This document shows positions 51,601 to 63,600 of a stretch of DNA of 64,000 nt, piece by piece. Within the stretch, counting starts at the first letter, position 1. Each line of letters starts with the position of its first letter. The notes below the pieces were generated by a model. It searched no databases and was not told where the DNA came from. It saw only the letters and a list, made by a program, of their open reading frames with translations. The translations under genes were made by a program, and so were the position numbers. Source of the stretch: Prosopocoilus inquinatus (taxonomy: Eukaryota > Arthropoda > Insecta > Coleoptera > Lucanidae); assembly GCA_036172665.1 (NCBI GenBank), contig CM069880.1:8868501-8932500 (forward strand). Direction: 5' to 3'.

Positions 51601-54600
51601 AACACTCGCTTTGAGACACAATTTATTAGGGAAAAGACAACAATTACGCCAAATTAGATAAGGATTAACAACTTTTCAGTTTCAGGAAAAACTTTATCCA
51701 TTAAATTAAAATTCTCTCTAATGTTATTCCATAAAATGTTTCGTGATTTCTCCGTTCTGGCGACATGGAATTTTGTCATAATGAAAGAGATCGCCTGTAT
51801 ATGATGTCATTAACAAATATCGGACGAAAGTATGGATCTCAATGTCATTCTCATAAGCGGCCCGTTAGGTACACTGATAAAAATCTGGAGTTAATTCTAA
51901 CACTTTTTGGACGCCAGGGAACACTTTTTCGGTGTTCCCTCGCGTCCATCCGTTTGCGGAGTTACGATGTTTGAGTTAGGTTGTTTACCCTTTAAACGTA
52001 TGTAGTAGAGCAGAGTTAAGCTTATCCTTGTTGAAGTAAACACTCATTTTTAGATACAATTTAGTCGGAAAAAGAGAACAATAACGCAAAATTAGATGAA
52101 GATTAACAACTTTTCAGATAAAACTTTATCCATATTTAACACCGAATGGGCAGATTACAATTAATCCCAAAACTTTTTATGTGTGTAGGCGGTTAGGTGC
52201 GCGTTGCATTCAGGAGACGAAGTGACCGTGAATATCCATACAAATGTCCTAAGATTGGTCATTAAGATACCTGTACTGTGTGTGAAATTGTCTGATCCAA
52301 CTACAGTAGTATGTCTTTGAACGGCAGAACGATTCAAGTTGTTCTACTATAACCTTCACATCTTTTCAAATTTAAAAGAAATACCTTTTTTTTGATTTAA
52401 TTAAAACTTAATTCATAAAATTTCTCACATTAAACGCGATCATTAATCACGGATGCGTGCAGGGTTCATTATACATGTAAAAAGCCATCTCGGGGAAAAT
52501 GGAATTATACCGAGTTGATTAGACCACTTATTTTAGAAAAAAAAAGTCCCTTTACTTTTATTGTTGTACCTAGACGCTAATTATTTCGTAATTGGAGTCG
52601 CAATTTTTCGTTTTTGTGGACTGAGATGAGCGACGTTTTATTACTTACTTCAGAATTAATAACGTGCTGCCGGCTTATATATATAATTTCGTAATCGTTA
52701 AGGACGCTCTTTTAATTGGTGCTTCGGCGACAAATTACTCTTCTAAAGTTCGAATAAAACGAATAAGAATTTTATTTGCTTTTTTTCTTGATGCGTTATT
52801 ACACAGAGAAAATGAATAGTAAAAAGTAACACGAATTGTAATCAAAATGAAGACAGAAATAAATGGGTCTAGGACAATTCGCCATCGCCGATTTGTCGTC
52901 GCCAATTCACCGTCGCCGATTCATCGTAGGTACAATTCACCGCTGGAAAACTCGCCGTCGGTAAATTCGCCGTCAGCGATTAAAGTTTTAAGTCCAGGTA
53001 CATATCCAAATAATAATATACCGATAATTATATGTAAATAAAATAAACAAGTTAAAATAATTTGTTATTAATTAAATCTGATACATAGATAAAGAAACAG
53101 ATAAAAAAATTTGGTCTTCCAGGAAGTATTTCTTATTCTTCAGGGTGTTCGTAAAATCCCTCCAATTCTTCTTTATTATATTTTTAGATTCTGCTCGAAA
53201 TCATACTGATTTTCATATCAATCAAAACCACTACACATCAAAAGTTGACTGCTTTCAAAATATTGATTCATGAAAGCCTGTCATTTAAAATTATAAATTG
53301 AAAAAGGAGTTCCATTAAAAAAAAATAGAATTATGATTATGTGTACGTACGGCACCAATTTGTTCGTAATTTTGTGTCTTACGGTGGTCGCACTGTAATT
53401 AGGAATTTATTTTAACTTGAAATAGAAAAACAATTTTAATTTACTTGAAACGTACTGAAATTATAGTTATTTTCATCAATTCGTAGGTATAACTTGGATA
53501 TTATCTAAAATAAATAAAGCAGTAACATGGGACGGCGAATTGGGTGGACGGTAAATTGTATCGACGACGAATTGGTTCTACGACGAATTGGCGACGGTGA
53601 ATCGGCGACGGCGAGTTGGCGACGGCGAATCGTCCCATCCCCGAAATAAATTGTAATAAATTTTACTATAAGAATAGAGCGTCTTGTCCGACAATTGTGC
53701 AAATATTTTCTATAAAATTTGATCATTGATTGATCATTTTGACATTAATTTTTCTCTGTGTAATGGCTTTATGAACTTATTCGTATTTGTCGCTTTGCAA
53801 TGCATTTTTTTGTAAATATTGATTTAAACCTAATCTACAAAAGTAGCTCTGTGTCAGTTATGGCATGCCAGACGACTTCTGGGAAATTATTTCCATCCAA
53901 CTCGCAACGGTTTCAGTTATTCTCGTAACACTTGCAAGCAAAATAATATATTTCCGTGTAGTAATCAGCACCGTATACGGCAATTCCTTATTAATAAGTC
54001 ATCATATGTTTAAAGTAGCTTTCCTTGGCCCTATTTGGTCAAAATCGTCCTCCCAGATGTCACAAGACAAAACAATCTTCCTTCGTGCGCATGGATGATA
54101 AATGATAACCTCAGCGCTTTTGTTATTAATTTACTTATGAATTCTTTTCCAGTACGTTAAGTTTATTTAAGTGAAATGTATGTCAACTATTAATGCAATT
54201 GCAAATAATATCAGATAAATCTCGTAAGAGCAAGAACAAAGATGAAATAAACATGCACACGATGAAGTGAAGGTAACCAGTTCATTGTCTTTCAATTTGC
54301 TTTGAAAACAAAGCGGTACTTCTTTGATATGCTTAATTTAAATCGAAGCATGTTTATTTACAGTTCTTAACAGCACAATTTATACTTATACATAACTAAT
54401 AGCATAAAGTAAACATTGTAATTGCCGATGTACGCCGCGTACCCGGTTATAACAACATTGTTTCGTGAGCGATATATATGTAATCACGTAATAATTTCGA
54501 ATTTGTTTCACTTCTTACAGTTTCTTCTGCGGTAGTTATTTGTGTTTACCGTACGGATATCAAGAAAGTATCCGTGACAAATTTGATTCGACGTAATAAT

Positions 54601-57600
54601 AACTTGGTGAATTAATTGCGCTCGGCGGCTTCGTGATGTACCTATCGTTAAAGTGTACGATCACGTTTGAGGGCACAGATACAATCAGAGCACTTAATAT
54701 GGTCTCTTGTTTTTGTAAAATAAACGTGAACACTTTTATTTAAGTCGACGACATAAAAAAAATCGACGCGAAACCTTTTAAATTGCCGTCAAACCGGAGA
54801 TTTCAACGAGACTGAAGACGACGAACCCGAAAACCCTCATTGTTTAGATTTTAAAATAGAAAAATAATTTATACCTACTGCTTGGTAGTTTTCTGTCTTA
54901 GTAATGGTATACAGATATAATAGTATACTCTAAGCAGGCGCAGAATATAATGTAGTAAGGGGGGGGCTTGTATGCTAACGTGTGGGATGTTACATTATAT
55001 GCGCTGCAATCCTATTATAATATTTCTCTATTAAAGTAGTTTGTCTTTTATTTCCACAGTTCAAACTTAAACTATGCGTTCATTTTATATTCATTATGAT
55101 TCTATTAACTTGTGCGTTCGTAATTTTAACGAAATCCATATTTAGGATAACTCACTAAGATTACTTGTAAACAATTATCTAATATGTTTATAATTACGTA
55201 TCAAAATGTTATCCACCGTTACACGAATCTATTGTTATCGAAAGCGATTTGCATTAGACCTCGCCGTAATTAATTTCTAATATCGATGCAATAAATTGAA
55301 CAGTAGCCACAGTACGGTACGCTATCTACTTTTATTTATCAACTAAAGTATGAATAACTGTATTATTGCTTGGATTGATTATGCAAGGCGTTTAGCGTCC
55401 TCGTAATTTGCACTTGAGTTATGCATTACATATGGCTCATTGTTTTCGCCTTCACCAAATCTCGTTTCGCAATCAATAATTATTATTTTTTTCTTCAAGT
55501 GTTTATTAAAAATGATTGTACCGTTAATACGGCATGTCGAATAATAAAAGAATGACATATTTAAATATTTAAAAAAGCGCATAGGCGAATGTGTTCGTTG
55601 TAAAAATACACTGCCGTTATATCAATCAAGAGTGGATTTTAAATATTTATTTTATATACCTACGCGTAATATTAATTAGCACAGCACGCGCAGGATTTTA
55701 GAAATGAAGTCGCCATCTAATGAGAAGCATTTTTCCTCTCTTGGTTTTTGCGCACTCGATTTACATAAACAGTTTTCCAAACAAAACGAGACTCGATTAT
55801 ACAGTTAGATTTGAATGTCGTTAATTCCTGAAAATCTTGCCTTCTTTGTAAAAAGCTATTTTTTACAGACCGAAGTGCCCTGAAGTGCTCCTCAATCATT
55901 GTATACAATCGATAAGTTACAGAAATTTTCTTTTCAGCATCAAGATAAACACAAGCGTGAAGTTTCAAGTTTATGAAGTTTGCTTGCAAATTTAATGATA
56001 CGTAAAATGGCCATACGTAATCGTTCATTATCATTAAGTAGACTATTACGTAGCCACGCCCATTAATTTTTATACTACCATGTAGATAGGTAGTAAATGA
56101 TATACCTAAGGATTCTGAGCGAATTTTATCATCTTATCTATCTTGTGTACAAGTGCAACATGATGTGCAAGTGGTTTTAATTAGCAAACGTACGTACATG
56201 TAAGTTACATTCTCTACAATGTAACCTTTGCAATTCTTTCATTATACGTTTGTCATCCGTCATGGAAACTTCTGTGCACTTCCAATCAAATCACTCCGTT
56301 ATAAACGCAATTTTGTTTGTTCACATGTAATTTTAATTAGGAATTTTAATTATCTTCCGTCGCAGCTTCTGTGTACTGTTAATTTCTCTGTTATTGGCCG
56401 GGAATATATGATGGAAAATTACTTTCAATTTTATGACATGTGACGGAAGGAAAACGAAACTCGTTAGTGACGTGAGATTTTTTATCTTTAGGTTTACCGT
56501 AAAGTACAGTTCATAAATATGTAATGAGTATTTGCAAATTTATGCAGGATTATGTCTTTGAGAAAATACTTTCGAGATAACCCTGTATGTATGTATGTAA
56601 TGTAAATGTACCTTACTTTTACATGTTTGAAGATATTTAACTATTTTTTTTTTAATTAAAAATTTCAAATTCATTTTGTTGGCATCTTAAATTACAAAAA
56701 CACTTTATAAGCTCACAAAATATGTACCTAATGACAGGCATAACCTCTAAATTGACATTTAAGCACCAAAATAGAAAAAAAGACTATAAAATACATCTTT
56801 CATAAGACATTTTGGCACGCTTGCCCATTTGGAAATCTTGTTTTCTAAAGCTGGAAGCGTGCATTAAAATCACGTCTTATGAAACTTGTTTTTCTTTTAA
56901 TATACTATTTAACTTTTCATTAAATGTATGTTGTTACATTTAATTTGCGTAACTTGTAAATGTTGTTATTTGAATTTTCATTGATCTCGTTTAAGTATAA
57001 TTTAAAAATAACAGTATAACAGATTCGCCAGTGTTAACCGACCATCTGGCAGTGCGATCATCTTTTGAATTAAATCGAAGAAAAAGGATTTATGGCATAA
57101 TTTGAAATGTTTTATTTATTAAAAATAGAAAATAGCTGCGAAAGTATTTTTAAATCGTCCGCTGCATCTATACCGTTGTGAATTTACGGTTTTATTTCTC
57201 ATTTAAAATATAAATTAGTTTACAGTAATGGGTGATATAGATGTAATATATCTTGCTTATACCGCTTTGGTTCTGCAAACGTTTTGAAAGCGAGAGTACA
57301 ACTTCGTAAACTGAAGCAGAACCAGCTTATACATAGCTTTTGCATGTGGCTAATTATCGCTTTGAAAGTTACGTTTTGTATGTTGGAATAACAAACAGAG
57401 TGTCCCGAGGACAGAATACATTCGATGATATCTCAAGTTTTAAACTTTATATCTTCCTTATTTGCAGAATCAATTACAGCGCAATAAAAATAGGTATACT
57501 TATAACCGCTAGTCATTAGTTAGCAATGGCTTTATACGATCAACAGTGCAATGATGTTGGCGCAATGACCTGACTGTAGATCATGCATAGCGTGAAGCTG

Positions 57601-60600
57601 TAATGCAATAGTTTGATTTGCATCTCGAAGAAGAAGAAGATTCCGATTTCAGGTTCTGCGTTGTTCTAAATTTCGCTCGGAGTAAAAATGAAACTGAAAT
57701 TATGCGAAGCCCATTCAATAAATAAATCTAGTCGAGATGAGACACCTAGATGATCGACAACTCATCATTTAATGAAAATGAAATTTATTTCTATGTTTAC
57801 AGTTATTTAATATTTGCGTTTTACGCAAACTAATCGTTGTACTAGTTTTCTACATTGCATAGGAAATGAATTTAAATCGGAAAAGCATTTCCGTTTTCCT
57901 ATACTCAAATAGATATATAGAGTGACCGGCAGAAAGTTGAACACGTATGGCAAATTTTCTCAAAAAAAGACAATTATATGAAAGCTTTCCAAAATCTTCT
58001 GTCATATACCGAGGAAATCAAAATATCTAAAATCGACGTATGAGTATTGAGTACCTTAATATTATTTGGGAAAATTCTTCAGAATTACCATGAGACTTCA
58101 AATATGAAATCATGACTGCCCACGACAAAAAAAACAAACTTCATATATACTTTTCGATTTACCTACCCTACCTACCTCATATTAGGATGTATATTTTAGA
58201 ACTTTCAATGTGACGTTTCTTCAGATGTGAGATTTGCTTTTCGCTCATCCACCAACCAGAAAATAAGATCAGTAACATAAAAGTCACTACTACACTTTTT
58301 GTGTTTCCACAGTAACTTTAACTTTTGCAAATAGTATAAAGGTGCTGTACTCATATCTCGATTTGAAATAGTTTAATTTCCTCGGATATGACGAGAGGTA
58401 TTCAAGTTTTGATGTGCGCTTCTTGAGTTTGGGGAAATGCAGGAGGTTTTTTTTTTTTTTTTTTGGAAATCAATAATAAAAACGTTTCCCATGCGTGTCT
58501 CAATTTTCGACCGTTCACTGTATATGTTGTATATATTACATTTTTCCAGGTTTTATAAGTCTTGGCAATTTACATCTGTAGGTTTTTTCTTTTTTAATTT
58601 AATTGAGTAACTGCTTAATTAAATTAACTTGTTAACGGTACTTGGTGACTGATGGTGTGTTCTAATTAATGGATTGGATGATGGTGATGATAATTTTTGT
58701 CCTTTACACTTACCTGGCTTATATTAGAAGCAATCTTGACCTGTGGTTTCTCACGCTTGCTGAGGTAGAAGTCGTGCACCCGATGGTTGTCTCTGGGTTC
58801 CTCTGTTGTTCCTGTAACATCTTGGGTGGTTGTATCCAAGAGGGTGGTAGCTTCTGCCACAGTAACAGTCGTCGGGATCAAATTCAGGGTGGTTTTGTTC
58901 AGAGCCGAAGGAGTTTGCGTTGTTATGGGCACGGTGCTCCAGATGAGGTTTAAATTGGTTTGTTTGGTAGTCGTTGCAAAAGTAGATTTAACTTTAACGG
59001 CGCTGTTTAACTCTATCGTCGCCAATGTTGTTTGAGGAAAAGTGATCTTTGGGAAGGTTTCTTTTGTTTCTGGCGTGGTTGTCAGCATTTGCTGTTGTTC
59101 AGCGATAAGCTTTTCGCTGGTCGCTTTTCCTCGACGAAGCCACGAGAAATTATTGAAAAACTCTTGGGGGTATTTCCAAAATTGGCAATCCACTTGTGCA
59201 ACGACCACTAAACATATTATTACGAACGACGCGCGCATTTTAAACGACACGAAATATTTTATAATCGGACAGCAGGCCTGGTAAAATTACAATTTTCCGC
59301 CGCTCCGGTTAATTGTTATTATTCACGTCCTTGAGCTTGAGTGGTACTGCCGATGGCCAGTGAAGGTCTGTGCCGCGAAAGAAGCTTCATGCACTATGTA
59401 CACGCTGCCAGCGGCCGATCCGGAGCTAACCCACTTCCTAGCCAATGATACTCTTATTCCGGCGTTGCAAACCAATCAAATTCATCCCACCAATCATACC
59501 CCCATAACTAAAATTATATCATTTTTTTAAATTTTGATTTCATATCCGTTCATACTCTTTTATCGAAAGCTCTCCCCAGTAACTTATAGATATGTATATC
59601 CTGTTGAAAATTCACAAGATCCTTTTGACATCATCCTATCATTACTCATCACCTGCATTCTACGTTAAAGTTTATTTTTTGTTGTTCTCATTTAGTGCCT
59701 TAGTTAAAAAGTTGTTGCAATTGCGTGCAAGTGTATTTGTATGCAAGAAGTCCTTGTTTAAGAACAAAGTGCTACGGGAATATTTATGCACAAAAGTGGG
59801 ATGTTCTACATATTACTAGCTCCGTAGTTATAACTAACTAATATGCCTGCAGTGTTGAATTTGCAATTAATCACAGTCTCGGTGCATAAGCAGAACATGT
59901 TAATTAATATTCTATCTTTACTCAAAAAATTAATTTCACGTAAACATTAATTAACGAGGGGGAAACTTGTAATAACACGGCGTAGCACAAAACATTCTAT
60001 TATATAATGAAATTAAATTAAACGTGATGTGATGACTATGAGATAGAAGAGAGAGAAAGAAAGTACGAGTACATACCATCCACTTGCGTGCTTCTTCTAT
60101 GTATCAAATGAGGACCGTGAATTATTACTCGTCTTGGTACTTTTTTGCGGCTTTCAAATCCCTCATGAGTTGAACATTTCAATTATATTTCGCTGCGAAC
60201 TAAAGTACATAAGCAAAATGTAACTATGTAATGACGACCGCATAATACATGCACACGAAATGAAAGTGACTCTGTTATTAACTGTAATTTTCTTTACCGC
60301 AGAATTACCCTCTTTATAATTATGGAGTACATTTATAATTTCTTTCTTCAATTGGAAAATAATTTCCTAAAATAGGTATACACGCTGTTGAAATTTGAAA
60401 TAGAAATTGCCTGTTTTGAATTGTTTCATACAATACATGTATGTTACTTATTAAAATATCCTACTATTATTATAAACCACAAAAACTTGTTGTCTTTAGC
60501 GACTGTTGTATGACGTAGCATGCCTGTTCCAAGACTTTTTCGACACACCCTGTATAATAATAATAATAATAATATAAAAAAATGTGTTGCAAATCGTTTT

Positions 60601-63600
60601 TGTCGCTGTTTTATCTGTTAATAATATTATAATAAATTAATCGTTATTTAATTAATATACTATATTAATCTCGCTGAGTAACAAATTATAATTACGGGAA
60701 AAAATAAAATGGAATGAAGTTTTAGTGTTGGTTTAAGAAGTTAAAAAGTAAAATTATGTATTTGTTTACTTATGTTTACGCGATTTTTTAAGATAATAAT
60801 AAATAATTGGTAAAAACACGCTTTCTCGTTTATTAATCCGAATGTACAGGATTTTATCGAATATGATGTCAATAATTATACCACGTATATACGTTATCAA
60901 AATATTACGATTTAATCTGATTTATTTATATACAAAAGTTCGCTGTTTCAAAATTATAACTAAAGATCGGACGTTTAGGTCGTAAAGAAGTTGAAAAACG
61001 CGTGTACCTGATTTGGGTGACTTACTTATGCCATCAGGTATTTATTTTCTCGTGCTGGGTTCTTAAAAAAAGGTTCAACAGAGTTAGATAAAATATTAAA
61101 ATTAAAAAATCCAGAATTGCGTACAAAATGATGAAAACAACTTTATTTTAATTTTGTACAAAATTCTGGATATTGATGTTGATTTTAATGTTTTATTTAA
61201 CTCTACTGGGCATTTTTAAGAACCCAGCACAAGAAAATGAATACCTGATACCATAATTAAATCACCCAAATCAGGTACACGCATTTTTAAACTTCTTTTT
61301 TTTTAGAGGGTTAAAATTTGATACGTAGGACAAGTATGATATGTCATAAGAAAAAAATTGAGCTGCTTCACCAGTGGCGTAGATCCAGAGAAGTAGATTA
61401 TCATTTTGGTTTATTATAAAATAAAAAAGTTACGGCAATTTAATTTACACCTATATTTTCTTAATTAATAAAACTTAAGCTACATTCACTACCTAGTAAT
61501 TAGTAATTTCAGTTAATTGGTTTACGTAACGCAAAAGTATGTTCGGAATTATTCAAAGCAAGCATTCACGACTGAAAAATTAGTAATTAGTAATTAAGCG
61601 TAGCAGCAAAGTGTGTAAACTTAAAACTTTCTTTTCGTTAGATTGGTACGTAACTTAGAACAAACGCATGCGCGGATACTGAATTTTGAAATAATTTATA
61701 AGTTGAGAGAGTTCATAACATAAAATATCGATATTTTTCTATATTCTTATATACCAAGTAATTGAAAACAGTGTAAGAATTTATAGTAAGTATATGAAAT
61801 GCTGCAGCGTGTACTACTTTTAGTCTCTTGGTATTTATCACATGTTCAGTGATGCATAACAACCACATTCGGGATTTTTATGATGGCGATTGACGTTTCG
61901 ATCTTTGCAGGCAAATTAATTGAAAAACAAAAAATTCCTCGCAGTTTAAGTTAAAAACAAAACGTATGATATTAAAGTTGCCTTTAGAATTAGAAATGAA
62001 TTCCATTTCTGATTTCTCACGTTTCAATAATACAAAGCCATAATTTGTGTGTTTCCCAGGCAAATACGTTTTAAGACATGTGTTAGACCGAACAGTGAGT
62101 GCAGTGCTAAGCAATTAAAACTGCGCAATAATTGAATTTTATTTAAATCATCCTGCTTAACATCTGTTAAACCGCGCATAAATTTATACTGTTTCCTTCG
62201 TTTCGGTGCCGTTATTCAAACTTCGCGTTGCAAGAAGAGTGAGATGATTTACGAAAAACTCACTCTAAAAGCAGAAACATTACATAAAACAGTAGGACTC
62301 ACATTTTTAATCGCACAAAAGCACAGTTAAGGTCATGGTTCTCCGTTTACGAAACGTGCAGGTCTTTACAGTGATAACTAAACAATTTCACGACCTTCCA
62401 ATTAGGGGTAATCCTTTCCAATCATTCTTCTCCTATGTCATATGTAACAGTCCAATGTAAGTACATACATACATACATACATAATTAAACCCGTCTTTAA
62501 TTTAACGGTACACGCTTAATTGTTTTCTCGATCGTACTTAATTAATCCCCAACATTAAAATGTGTCGTCAAGGAAAAGGCATTTTAATTTCTTTAATTTA
62601 AAACGAACGTGGGAAGTGACTTCTAAATAATTACAATTTATTAATATTATTGCAATTTAAAAGTTGTATTAAGAATTACAACAAATCACCTAACAATTCA
62701 CGTTCTCATCCAAAAGAAAACATTTTGGAAAACTTTGCTCTGATAGAGACCACGAACTTTGTTATTACGATTTTTCAATTCTGTGATTAATGTCACGATC
62801 AATCGTGAACTTTGCTCGTACCCGACTTTTATTACGACTTTATTAGAGTTTGCAGACCCTTTTCTGTAACTGCGAGAATTGTTTCACGAACAGCTTGCAG
62901 ACTTGATCTCAAGTCAGTACTGACCAGGGTCAGATTTAAATGTAACCTGCGCAACAAAATTAAATTGTAGTGTCAATTATTTCAGATGACTTAACGCAAG
63001 TGGTATCTTTCGCACGAAAACAAAAATTATTACCGTGGTGGAATAAATAAATAAATTAAAATATCATTCTCTCACTTTATAATAAATTTCTGATTAGGTG
63101 GAATAGATTTTTAACTTTTAATGCAACTAGCACTGTTTTTTTTTTTTAATTTAGAATAAAAATATTTTGCATTGTTGTTCAAATGAATTATTGCACGATC
63201 CGTGCAGATGTTTCCGCTAAGTTGAATAAATTTTTCTTGAAGTATAAAAAATGGATTAAACAAACGTGAAATTAGTATTAAGATTGATCTAACTATAGAA
63301 AGCAAAAATGATCTGCGACAGTTTTGTGGTCTCAAGTGTTTTTGTTACTACGCCTGAGTGGTTTTCAACAAAATAAGATAAAAATCGCTTGAAATTAGTT
63401 GATATTCATGCCGTTTGTAACGGAAGGACGTTCGTTTTTCCAATATGCAAATTGATTTGAGCAGTTTGCATGTAAGTGCACTTGAAAGTTTTTTTTTTGT
63501 TTCTAACTTTAAACGGATGCAATCGCAATAAATATATGCGCAATATTTTCTAAATGCAATTTATCTTCTTCTATTCGGAGGCTAAAAAGTTAATCCTTTG

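Noticed and set aside
53865..54098. 77-codon plus-strand frame with hydrophobic stretch
   Set aside because: Isolated, with no splice partners, no conservation recognised and AT-driven composition.
40891..59238. Calling the nested gene a venom toxin
   Set aside because: The resemblance is to a conserved arthropod secreted family that happens to carry a venom-derived name. Nothing here indicates a venom role.
40891..59238. Identifying the nested gene as Argos/giant-lens
   Set aside because: I considered it because of the secreted cysteine-rich architecture, but I could not match the cysteine pattern with confidence.
58669..59284. Plus-strand frames of 80-94 codons
   Set aside because: They are shadows opposite the Thr-rich first exon of the nested gene.
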